From positions 407,501-471,500 of the forward strand of contig JACEVL010000090.1 in assembly GCA_020284085.1 (NCBI GenBank): a stretch of 64,000 nt of DNA, in the 5' to 3' direction. The stretch comes from Aporrectodea caliginosa. Taxonomy: Eukaryota > Annelida > Clitellata > Crassiclitellata > Lumbricidae. Positions 12,049 to 24,632 of this stretch are shown here, piece by piece. The translations under genes were made by a program, and so were the position numbers. Each line of letters starts with the position of its first letter. Positions within the stretch are counted from its first letter, which is position 1. Under the pieces are notes generated by a model, which was not told the DNA's origin, ran no database searches, and saw nothing but the letters and a program-made list of their open reading frames with translations.

Positions 12049-15000
12049 CTGAAACGAATCGCACAAACTGATTATTCAGAGAGATTTCATCTTAAAGAGA
12101 CAGAGAGCTATGAGCAGGGTCAGTGTTTTTGTGCTGTGCGTCTGTTTGGTCGGTATGCATGAACGTAAGTAGCAATGCCACAGGAGCTAACGCTATTGTC
12201 AAGCCACACAGGATGTTGGCTTTTCTGCATGTATGTAGTATGTGGACATACTGACATCGCCTGAAGAAATAGTTAAGTACTAACGTTATTCTTTCTAGGT
12301 CGCGCTTGCTGTACCTCTGATGACAAATAAACCACTCTATAATTATCTAAGTGGGCATTGGTCGGCAAACTGGCATCGTCCACCCATGTTACAACCAGCG
12401 TTACATTCAACGTTACATTTAACAGACGGGAAAATTCCTTCAATGAAGATTTCAAATACTCACGAACAAAAGAAATCGCTTAGATGATGATGCAAAGTCG
12501 GTAAATTTCAATGCTTATCGTGCGATTAGCGAGAATATCGTCAAAAACGCAATAAAAAGGATTGATGCAATCACTAAGAAATTACTTTCATACACATTCA
12601 GTTACATAAAACTATTTTAAAAGGGCACTAAATACGTTGTGTAAGATTTTATTATCGCTCCCATGCGAATGGTCATAAAATGTTTAACGTAACAGAAATG
12701 TTTCCTTCATAATGAACGAATAACACACAGCGCTTTTATTCTATATTACACCAATTGTCAATTGTGATAAGAATCCAATATTAAAAAGGGAAGGGCAGTT
12801 TATCGTTATAATTTTTATGAGATTGGAATTGGCGCTGTTGCAATGATCACACGGCTCTTTGATGTGACCGCACAGGGCATATTGTGGTGGCGTTTAGTGC
12901 AGATAAACAAAAAATGGATTCTTTGTTATCGATGCAAGTAAGTATATTCTTTATTAACCAATTGCTAATCGCACTTTGGTGTACAGACATCTTTATAAAC
13001 AATGTTAAAAAGTATAAAGTATCCTGACAATAAATGTTTTCGCATTAAGTAAGTTAGTGACTGAATGGCCTCGGCTGTGAGCGGCGCTATATAAATTACT
13101 AATTACATTACATTACATTACATTAGTGACAATAGCCCTTAATAAACCACCTTGGTACACAATCATTATAGTCCCGCAAATATCTAAGAAGTTAGCCAAT
13201 GTTGATCAGACCTTATTATATCATCTTAGTGATGAAAAAACTTTACGCATCAAATTATCTGCGGGAGGAACGATACGGCCATAAGCCCGGGGGAAAGCAA
13301 TTCATGTAACACATTCCCATTATCCACAAGGATCGATGAAAAAGGCGGGAATCAGCCGTTATGCATAGTTACTCAAAAGACACGGAATCTCCAGGAAGAT
13401 AGTGATAGCGGATCAAGCGACGCATCAAGACTTCAAACCCGTCTTTGTCACGCTGTCCCACAGCATTCTTGCCAAGGTAGTGCCTCGCACAACGTCATAC
13501 AGATGTAGACCACGCAGGCCATGGGCGACCAAAGTTCGCAAAGCGTAAAAGGATTGACGGGCCTGAGAGCAAAGTCGTTGGATATGATTATTAAATCTTA
13601 AGTCATCAGAAATGGTTACTCCCAAGATCACCATACGTTCACCTGGTAATCCTAGTTAGACCTGTGGTGGTGCCTGGGGCAGTTAGGTAACCAAGGCCCA
13701 CCCTTGGGCGGTGAATTATCATTTCACTGGTTTTCTGTTGGTTCAGCTTCAGTTTACAGTCAGCAGCCCATCGGGAGATATGGTCCAATTCTAAAGTCAC
13801 AGAAGCAATATTTGAGGAAGGGATTAAAAGGTAACTCATTGAACACATACACAAACAACTCAATCACGTGCACCCATAATCCCATATCTACACATTAACT
13901 TTAAAACGTGTGAATTTGTTTTACATAGTCGTACCTTCCATCTGATTCGTCTGACATTTACAAATGGAAAATACATGATCTTCCCCGTACTGCATCATGC
14001 ACTTCTGATACTTGTAGTTTTCACCTTCACGACAATCACCATACGGCGAAGGCAACATAGACAGCTACAATTAACAAACAAACCATTATATTAATACTCT
14101 AAATAGAAAGAAGATATAATTTCAGATGGTGGGAATTGTCGAGTAACATTTGATTCTGAATTAAAAATTCCGTAGCATTCTTCATCGAAATCTATAAACA
14201 AATTAGAAAGAAATGCAAATAAGAGCAACGAATAGTTCCTGATCTACTGTTACACGGATCCTCATCCTCATTATACAAAGACCTATGTAATTTCTTCATC
14301 ACGTTTGACTTACGTTTCTGAGTGAAAATGAAACTGATGTTGAAATGCCAGTTCCTACTCTGAATCCTAGATCTGGCACAACAGGCTGGTCGTAGGGATC
14401 ATGCAGAGCAACCTACAAGAGAGCAGCTTGCTAAATTTTGCTTCGAAACAGTCTCATAAATACTGGAGTCAACTGCAGCAGTAATGAAACTTTGTATGGC
14501 GCGACAAAAGCGTTCCCCAACAGAGCGTTCATAAATTCACTAAGTGTAACTATAATTATGTAGGCAAAAGACGATAAATATATTTAAGACTTAAGAAAGC
14601 TCCTCAAGTGATTTGTTAACTTTTAACTGCATTACATTGTTCTTCAGGTCTGGTCTTTAAAGAGGAATGACATCGCCGATAAGTGGACCACAACTGTCAC
14701 AAAATGAGACTGAGATATGGAAACGTGAATGAGGGACAATGGGTTCACTGATCGGAGATCGGTTGGGACAGAGATGACTGATTGACAGGTGACGGTGAAA
14801 TATGAGAGGAGTAATGAACGAGATTAAATGGAGAGACAGATACAGAGAAGATATTCTTCATTAACATAGAAGCTTTTGGCCTGAGCTCCTGTATAAGTTC
14901 CAGCGACCAAAAGGCCCAATAAACAATTTTAGTCTTAGTTGCTGGTACAAATACATCATTTCACATTATTTAGTGGTCTAGGTATGCTTGTTAAACTGTG

Positions 15001-18000
15001 TAGTTTTGTAAATTGATGGTTTTAGCACATAACAATGTCCTATGTTGTTTTTTGTGGGGTTTCATTTTGCAATACAGCAGATGGATACTATTCTATATGA
15101 GGAAGCGGAGTGAATATTCCATCGGAGCTTTCCATACACCAAAGATTGTCAGAGCGCGTGGTAGCCAATTCTGGAATGTGGAGAATTATTTCAAAACATG
15201 TACCCATATGTTACCACCTTGAAATTTGAATTTGCTCAGTTATATCAAGATACAAAATGATATGGATATAGTTTATTGACCATTATCGGTGATCACTAAC
15301 CTTTTCATAATAATTATGAAATTTAAGAACTGTTGTAAATTTGCGAGGTGTTGCTCTAACACAAAGATGTCAAATGTCCAGCCCACGGGCTATTTCTGGC
15401 CCGCCAACCATGTTTGTCTGGCCCGTGGGCCTTGCCTAAACACTACACAATTTGAGAATAACAGTTTAATCTTGTAATATTTCATTGCATATAATTATAT
15501 AGAAATTCAAATTGCTGAGCTATAAAGGAGGCGAGTTACTTGTTCGATTACCGTACATGTAATGTGTGCACACTTATCAGATGCTAATAAGTTTTCTTCT
15601 TCTTCTGGTTCTCTGCCTCTTAGGCAGGTTCAAATGTCCGACATCGTCACTCCTTTCGTTGTTGGGCCTCTACTTTTAGCTTTCTGTAACCATTTGTCAT
15701 CATCCAATCTATAAGAATCATCTGTTTTTCATTCATTCATTCATTCATTCTGGAATTCATATTCTTGGTCTTCCTCTTGTCCTCCTTCCCTCCATTTTTC
15801 CTTCAGTAACCGTTCTTAGTAGTGAGTCTCCTCTCAGCGTCTGCCCGATCCATTTCCTTTGTCTCGCTCTTATTGTGCGTATCAGGGTTCTTTCTTCCCC
15901 AATTTTTCCAGTCACTTCTTCATTTGTTATACGTTCTGTCCAGCTGATATTTTCCCATTCTTCTTCATGTCCACATTTCCAGACTTCTTATATCCGCTTT
16001 TCTCATTGTCCATGTCTCTGATCCATACAGCACCACACTCCATACCAGTGTTTTATCATTCTTATCTTCAGATTCCTGTTTAGTTTTCCTCTCAGTAGTT
16101 GACTCCTTTCCTTTTGCTATCCTTCTTTTAATTACTTTTTCCCGTCTAATTTTATTTCTGAATTTGACTTCGGTTGTAGAAAATATCATACAACAAAGCA
16201 ACAAGGAAAGTACAGAGATTCATCGAAAAATATGTAAACATATTAGGTCTACCTTGAATCCAACAGCTGAAGACATCACAAACTGAGAATCGGACTGGTT
16301 GACCCACAGCACGAGACGAAGTCCATAATTGGCTCCAGGCTGAGTCGTCATGTAATTCGCCGTAACTTAAATTTGCGAAAATAAATCTGGTAAATTTTTC
16401 CGAATATCTTACAAATCTTACAACAACGCATTTACACAAGCTGAGAACTGCGGAATACAAATTAAACGTTTAATAATCTGCTATTTTAAGAGTTTTATTG
16501 CCGACAGAATATAAATGCCATCAGCAAAATTCTAAACATTTAGCGCCATAAGAACCTAAGCTTTCCAACAGAAGGCCTACAGTTTAAAAGATAAGCATCG
16601 CATGCCTCATACAAAACCTGCTGTTTAAACATTTTAGTCTTTATCTAAATACGAATTGACATTTCGTCGCCTGAGAATTATCTTGTCGTATCTCCAGTTT
16701 TTTTCCCCGAACAGTAGTTAAGGGTTGATTCGTAGCAGATTTGTTTTGGATCTTTCTTCAGTTTCAATGGCTATGACAGGTCGTTTTAAAGATATTCATC
16801 AAAATATACTGTCGTATGTCCTGTTTTCATAAACATTTTATCGTATTTCCACACAGCATTCATGGTGTAGCAGTGTCTGTTGTTGTATGTCCAGAGAAAG
16901 CTCGTCGTTGATTGGACGAGCAGGAGATACAACAGTATAAACCTGTGCGCTTTGCTGGATTAAAGTGTCGCATATCCAGACGATTAAAAGTTATTCTTTA
17001 AAAATCCAGACTATATCCATGAATATTTTAATGAAAACACTCTCTAATAATTGGTCGTTGCTTAATTTAATCATTTCATGAAAACACTCTCATGTCTTTG
17101 TTTTTCGTAGGATAGTTGGTAAAATTTGTAAATCCATTTTATACCAAATTTTCATAAATTTCTGAAAAACAGCTTTGATCGTTAATTTTTAAATGCAGGG
17201 TCTTTATGCAATGTTGATGTTTTAATATGACGTCTGTGTGTGAACTGTAATTTGACTATGTTCTCCTTATTGCATTTAATTTCTTATTTTCCTGCAAAAT
17301 GCGGCCCAAACTTCTACCTCGTTTATCTCGGAATTTTGGAAAATGGAGATACGCGAGGATAATTCCCAGGCGACGAAAAATTCTGAGGAGTTTGTCTTAA
17401 GGAATCGCCATAAAAGATAGTGATTTTGATCACTAGGAAAAATTATGAAATGCTACAGATTTAAGAACTAAAAGTGACAGGAATAGACAATGCCTGGTTT
17501 GTATTTCAGTCAATGGTCATAAATTACAAGCAGGTTATTTTTGAATGGGTTTTGAAAAGAATAACCATTAACCAGGAAGCAATTTCGAAAGTAGTTTTTT
17601 TTTCCGTTGCATGCTTACCTGGGTTGAATGTTAAACAATTTCCATAACTAGTCGTTATCTCTTTAATGGCATCACTTGAATGACAAGGTTGATTCCCGAA
17701 CGTACACTGAAATATCGTTGATGATTTTAAATACTCGGATATGATTAAAACAATAGTCAAATTTAGTTTATTTATGACATTTTCACAGACTTAATAAGGT
17801 ATGTATAGTTGTGTGCTTCGAATGTGTACTTGCGACTTTGCGTGTAAAGTCAATTTGACGCAGAAAAGGTGATGCGATTTAATACATGTACATTGTGATA
17901 TACATTGGCTTGGTAGTCGTCGACAGCTGACCGGTGTAGACATGCAACTGTTGGCCGAAACGTACCCTCATGTCACTTTTTCACTTACTTTACGCGACCT

Positions 18001-18100
18001 TGGAGCGACGCTCGACCAAGATCTTAGCTACTCGCAACATGTTAACTTGCTTACGCGAAGCTGTTATTACCAGCTCCGCCAGCTCTCGCTTCTGTCTCTC

Positions 18101-18181
<81 letters not shown>

Positions 18182-21100
18182 GATGCTGCCGTTGTTCTTG
18201 TGCATGCCTTTGTTACCAGCAGAGTTGATAACTGTAGTTCGATTCTCGCTGGTCTCCCTTCTGGCCTAATAATCCGTCTTGACCGGGTCCTCCGCTCAGC
18301 TGCCCGACTTATTGGTCGTATTCCAAAGTACGCTTCAGTCTCTGCTTACATGCGCGATGTTCTGCACTGGCTTCCTGCCTCGCAGCGCATCTCTTACAGG
18401 ATAGCAGCCTTAGTTTGGCGGTGCCTTGCTGGCTGTGCTCCATCATACTTATCTGACCTCTGTCGTCCTGTCTCTGACCTAGCCCCCCGTCGGGCTCTGC
18501 GTTCCTCGGCCAAGGGAGAGCTCCTTGTCCCCCGGGCCCGTTTATGTCTCAAGCAGCGCCGAGCCTTTTCGGTTGTTGGGCCCTCAACCTGGAATGGGCT
18601 CCCACTTGAGCTGCGCTTGATGCCGCGCAGCAATTTGCCTGCTTACTGCCGCCTTTCTTAAGTCTTCTCTGTTTAGCCGTGGCTGGGCTGGGAGCGCCTC
18701 TGAGTAGTTTCCTTGAAGGGGCGCTATATAAATTATCGGAATGAATGAATGAATATAATGCGACGTTATAACATAACATAGTATAACAAGGTTTTAAGTG
18801 GTTCTGAGTTAATGCAAATGAACCTTTAACGCTTAATAGCCAGGTTTGTCTACCTTTCTCTTAAAAGCTGTGATAGTGTCCACTAAGACAGTACTACATT
18901 CCAGCCATTCCATAAGTCTAGGCCTATAACTCTTGCGCTGAAGAATTTATGACCTAATATTGCTTTCGGTTTCTTAAGCTTGTGACCCCGAGTTGCCTTG
19001 TGTGATATTAATTCAAAGAACTTCTCCCACTGTTGTGTCTCCTTCACAGTGATAACTTTTTAAGCATCGATTACACTGCTCTCTGCAATGTTAGTAGTCC
19101 AGGCCGTTTGGACCTTTCTTCATACCTCAAATCCTTATAGCCCCATATCATCTTTGTAGCTCTTCTTTGCACTTTCTCCGGTTTTTCCATATCATATTTT
19201 AGGTTTGGATTCCAGTATTCCAACAGCGATTTATACTACCTCAGTATTGTGTCATTGTCTCTTGTGACTATTGTCCATCTCATCGTGCCTAAAGTTAAGG
19301 TATCCTGATTGATGGTTCAGCATATTGCCTTGAAGGTTTTGCACTCTAGTGCATAATCACTCCCAGTGATAAGCAAAATCCCCAACTAGTCATTGTATTG
19401 TATTGTATTGTATTGGTATTTAGAAATTTATAAAGCGCTTCTCACAGTAATACCCAATCAAAAGCGATCCCAGTGCGAAGAACTCTGCGAAAAAGAAACG
19501 TCTTAAGACAACGAGAAGAGGCCGAAATACCCCCAGTTAGGATCACGGATCGAATGGTAGATGGAAGGTCATTCCAGAGCATAGGACCAACTGATGCATA
19601 AGCGCGATGCTGGGCAGTAGCAGTCCGCGACCGAGGTACGAGAAGGTCATGCCGGTCTAAGGAGCGGAGTGAGCGACCAGAGGCAGCCGAAAGGGGTCGG
19701 CGAATTGAATCACAAAGATAGCGAGGGGCCAGACCTAAGAGCACCCTTTATGTAAGAAATAGAATTTTAAACCGAATTCGGGCGATGAGAGGAAGCCAAT
19801 GTAAATACTCCGACATGAAGCTCGAAATGTGAGAGAAGCGAGGAAGACGGGCTATCAAGCGGGCAGCTACATTAAGCAGCTGTAGACAACCGACATTTCG
19901 GAAGACCAGCAAGTAGAGAATTGCAGTAGTCAATACGTGTGCAAACGAATGCATGAACCATATTAGTGAAAATAGAGGAGGAAGCAAATCGCCTAGATTA
20001 TCTGTTTAATGGCATCACTTGAATGGCAAGGTAGATTCCTGAAATATTGCAAATGACCCATCTGAGTTTTTTACTGTAAGTTCAACATGCTTGTTATTTG
20101 AGTTCAGATATATATGTATAATTTTAGGGTGTTTTTAAGGTACATGTGATATTTTCAACTCAAAGATATTTTGCCGGCCTGGACGAATTATGGTATCCAT
20201 CGAAAATGTCGCGAAGAAAATGTCGCGGTAAAAATGTCGCAGACAAAATGTCGCGGATAACAATGTCGTTGATATATAATGTCGCGGATAAAAATGTCGC
20301 GGATAAAAATGTCGCCGTTAAAAATGTCGCGCTACTAGTACATCAAATGATTTAGATTTCGAGGTTTCAAGAATCGCTGAATTCGATTCAAGGCAAGACA
20401 AACAAGACGCGAAATATGTTTGACATCAAAAGATTTCGACTTCGAGGTATCACGCTTCGCTAATTTTGAGGTCAAAGACATTGCTGGCTCAATAGAGCAG
20501 ATAGTAAACAAGACGCGACGAAATTGTGAACGGCGACATTTTTATCCGCGACATTTTTATCCGCGACATTTTTATCCGCGACACTATGTATCAACGACAT
20601 TTTTAACCGCGACATTTTTATCCGCGACATTTGTATCCGCGACATTATATATCAACGACATTTATATCCGCGACATTTTGTCCGCGACATTTTTAACGCG
20701 ACATTTTCTTCGCGACATTTTCATGCCAATTCATGTATTAACTCCATTTCCGGAATTATATCTTGATAGCTGAACATTTAGGACTGGCGCACGCAACCGA
20801 AATTGGACACAGGTGGCATGCAGGCATCCACAATTTCAATGCATGCTATCCTTAGGCCCCTCTCAGTTGCCGGCTCCCAAGTAATGAATATTCATGATAA
20901 TGACGTCACTGACCTCACGGTGTCTATGTCACTGATCTCGTGTTGCAAATAGCGGGTAGCGGTGCTTTCTATCGAGTTGACGTTTGACAGTTAAATTAAA
21001 CATAAAAATAAGGTATAACATTAACCATCTATTTATAAGCTCTTTGCTAACGAGACGACTCTCTCCTCAAGAATCTAGCATCAACCAGTCGATTATAATA

Positions 21101-23874
21101 ATTATATTAACCTTTATAGTCGAATCTAAGAAGTGGGATGGACGCATAGGCGGAGACTTGGTCCTGGTTTTGGGGGGGGAGTGAAGGAGCGGCCGAAGGA
21201 CGATCGGCGAGGCGCGCAGCGCCGAGCAGGGGAGGGGTTTGGGGAGGGTGATGTGCCCCTCCCTATTTAAATTTTTTGAATTTCCAAACTGTAATGGTAG
21301 CATTTTGAGCTGTCATCTGAACAAAATTGCTCTATAATTTGAGTGCTGATAGGAACCAGCTGTCACTGATAGCTTACATGTAGTTTGGGGAGGGGTTTGG
21401 GGAGGATGTGCCCCTCCCCTACTTAAATATTTTTTGAATTCCCCACGTCCCCTAAGTCTCCGCCCCTGGATGGACGGTTATGGACGCACGTGTTGTACAT
21501 AAATTTATTGCTCCAGAGCATGAGGAACGTTATCGTGCAATCACAGCTGCAGCGACGGACATTTATCTGTTGGAAACGTCATCAGAGGAAGAGGTGTCCT
21601 CAGGTAGCTCATAAACAGAGCCAGAACCTTCGACTTCTGTTTGACCACCAAAGCGGCGAAGGGGAACAATCTCTATAGTAACTCGTGATGTTGCAAAAAG
21701 CTCTATTATAATAGATCGCACCAAAACCAGCAGCAGGAATGCCTCTCACATTCTATCTGCTCTCGCTGCATCCAATTTATGTGCAGCACCAGCTGGTGAG
21801 CTGATCATAAGTCCTTCAGCGATCCATCAAGCAAGGAAAGATAACCGTGCAGCCCTAGCAGCAGAGATTCGTGAATCTTTCGATCCAAATGTTCCTCTTA
21901 CTATTCACTGGGACGGCAAGATCATGCCAGATCTTACAGGGACAGAACGAGGGTGTGTTGATCGCCTTCCAATAATGGTATCTGGCAAGGATGTGACCAA
22001 GCTATTGGCCATCCCCAAACTCAAATCCGGGACAGCTGCAGTCATGTCAGATGCATGTTTGGCTGAGATAAGAAGTTGGGGATTGGAAGACAGAATCGTG
22101 GCCATGTGTTTCGACACAACGGCGAGTAACACGGGTTGCAAAGGCGGCGTGTGCATCAAGCTGGAAGCGGAATTAGGAAAGGACCTCTTGAACCTTGCCT
22201 GTCGACATCATGTGTCTGAAATTGTTCTAGAAAAGGTGTTTTCACTGCATGATTCTGCAAGGTCTCCAAAATTAGAACTTTTCAGTCATTTCCGTGACTT
22301 CTGGCCGCAAATCGATCAGGCCAAGTATCGCACAGCAATGGATGATAAAGATGCAGCACAGCGTGTCACAGAAATTCGAGACGATGTGATCACCTTTGCA
22401 TTGCAGCAACTGAGTACCGAAAACCACAGAGACGACTACAAAGAGCTACTAGAACTAACAGTCATTTTTCTAGGAGGAATTCCACCGAAAGGAATAAAGT
22501 TCAGGTACCCAGGGGCATTTCACCGCGCGCGTTGGATGGCACGTGCGCTCTATGCGATCAAGATGTGGCTTTTCAGGGATCAGTTTCCCATTCAACAACG
22601 CCAGAGCTCAGAGAGAGCATCTCGACAATCCTACTCTCAAAAGGTGTGGAACCATTTACTTCGAGTGTCCCTCTCTGTGACAGCAACTTACTTGAAGTAC
22701 TGGTTCACCTGTAGTTACGTCACCCGCTGAAGCCCCAAGGAACGATCTTCAATTCCCGAAGGCAATCCATACATGCCATGACAAGGAAGTCTCACAGGTA
22801 GCCCTAACAGCTTTTTCCCGACACCTTTGGTATCTGTCGGAGACCCTGGTAAACCTCAGCCTTTTTGATGATTCAGTCACCTTCGACGAAAAACAGCGCA
22901 TGGTTTACAGCATGCGAAACAATCAGGGATCCGATGAACCTCCAAAGAGATTTCCTCCAATACATAATCCACCTACAAAAGCACTTAACGATTTCTTCAT
23001 CACTTCTACCACCAAAATATTCCAGATCCTCGGATTGGACTACTCTTTTCTTGATCGAGACCCGCAACGATGGGAGTCAAAACAATCATACAGTGAAGCA
23101 AAAATATCATCTCCGCCCTAAAAGTGATGAACGATTTGGCGGAAAAAGGAGTGGCTCTCATGCAATCCTTCAATGAATCCTTGGTCCGAAATGAGGAAGA
23201 AAGTTCCAAAAAGCAATAAAGGGAATAAAAAATGACAAATACCTGACTGTTCTTCTTTTGCGATTGCCTTATATTTTATGTTTAAGTGTTAAAAGTTGTT
23301 TGGATCTTTGAAAATGACAATGTATTACATTGTTTTCTAAGTGATAAATCTTTCCGAAACTTTGCGCCAGTTCTAAATCTATTCCGATTTTTGTCTAGTT
23401 TGGCAAAAGACAATTTTCCTCAAGGTGGAACACAAAAAAAACAAGGCCGATATTAATTTTGAAACTTCAATTTTAAACACACTCTAAATTCATCATCCTT
23501 CATCATCCATCATCATCCATCATCGTCATCATCGTCATCCATCATCATCATCATTCATCATCATCCATCATCATCGTCATTATCATCATCATCACCATCC
23601 ATCATCAATTCATCATCCATCATCTTCATCGACATTATCATCATCATCATCATCATCGACATTATCATCGTCATTATCATCATTATCATCATCCATCATA
23701 ATCCATCATCATCCCTCATCATCGTCATGTCGCATCATCATCATCATCAACCATCCTCGATCATCATCCATCATCATCATTCATAATCATCATTATTCAT
23801 CATCATCCATTATCATCATCATCATCATCCATCATCATTCATCATCATCCATCAATATCATCATCATCATCGTG

Positions 23875-23951
<77 letters not shown>

Positions 23952-24593
23952 TACCATCTTCATCATCATCCTCCATCATCCATCATCATCCATCATCATT
24001 ATCATAATCATCATCGTCATTATTATCATCACCATCCGTCATCATCCATCATCATCCATCATCATCATCCATCATCATCGTCGTCATTATCGTCATTCAT
24101 TCATTCATTCATTTCAGATATTTATATAGCGCCCCTTCAAGATTTCTACTCAGAGGCGCTCCCGACTACAGCGCGGACACTGAATCGGAGTTTCACGCCG
24201 AAGCGCATGAGCAATTGCGAGTGAAGGACTTGCCCAGGGTCCCTACGCGGCGGCTAGAGGTGGATTCGAACCCGCAACCCTCCGGCTGCAAGGCACCGAA
24301 CATACCTCCACACCACCGCGTCATTATCATCATCATCATCCGTCATCATGCGACCATCACCCGCATCATCATAATCATCATATATAATCCATCATCATCC
24401 ATCATCATAATCGTCATAATCATCATCATCCATCGTCCATCATCATCCATCATCATCTATCATCATGCATCATCCATCATCACTATTATCGTTATCCATC
24501 ATCATCATCATCCATCATCATCCATCATCACCCATCATCATCCATCATCACCATCCATCATCATCCATCTTCATCATCATCATCATTATCACC

Positions 24594-24632
<39 letters not shown>

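Larger units (their letters stand above)
1..12085. repeat. Segmental duplication, copy A of the gene 3' flank and terminal exon
   Basis: Colinear blocks match 50390-61060: for example 61-250 with 50470-50660, 1609-1715 with 52473-52578, 6030-6310 with 59210-59520, 7300-7660 with 59520-59730, 10110-10250 with 59930-60060, and 11340-12085 with 60330-61055. Copy A is longer because it gained elements absent from copy B (SINE1 618-820, hAT 1756-2811, TIR element 6318-7278, hAT 7907-9124, LINE A 9133-9925). Confidence 0.8.
16130..20060. repeat. Intragenic duplicated unit 1 (contains E4 and E3)
   Basis: Direct repeat of 31375-34800. Shared landmarks are exon 4, exon 3, an old LINE fragment and the broken exon 3. 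Unit 1 alone carries LINE A (17904-18753) and LINE B (19394-19997); the undisturbed target sequences are at about 33960-33970 and 34580-34590 in unit 2. Confidence 0.88.

Noticed and set aside
12273..12455. 60-codon minus frame in intron 6 as a possible exon
   Set aside because: No DEG/ENaC motif. It lies next to intron-like similarity (GAGTATTTGAAATC) but has no acceptor-donor pair in the right phase, and exon 6 joins exon 7 correctly without it.
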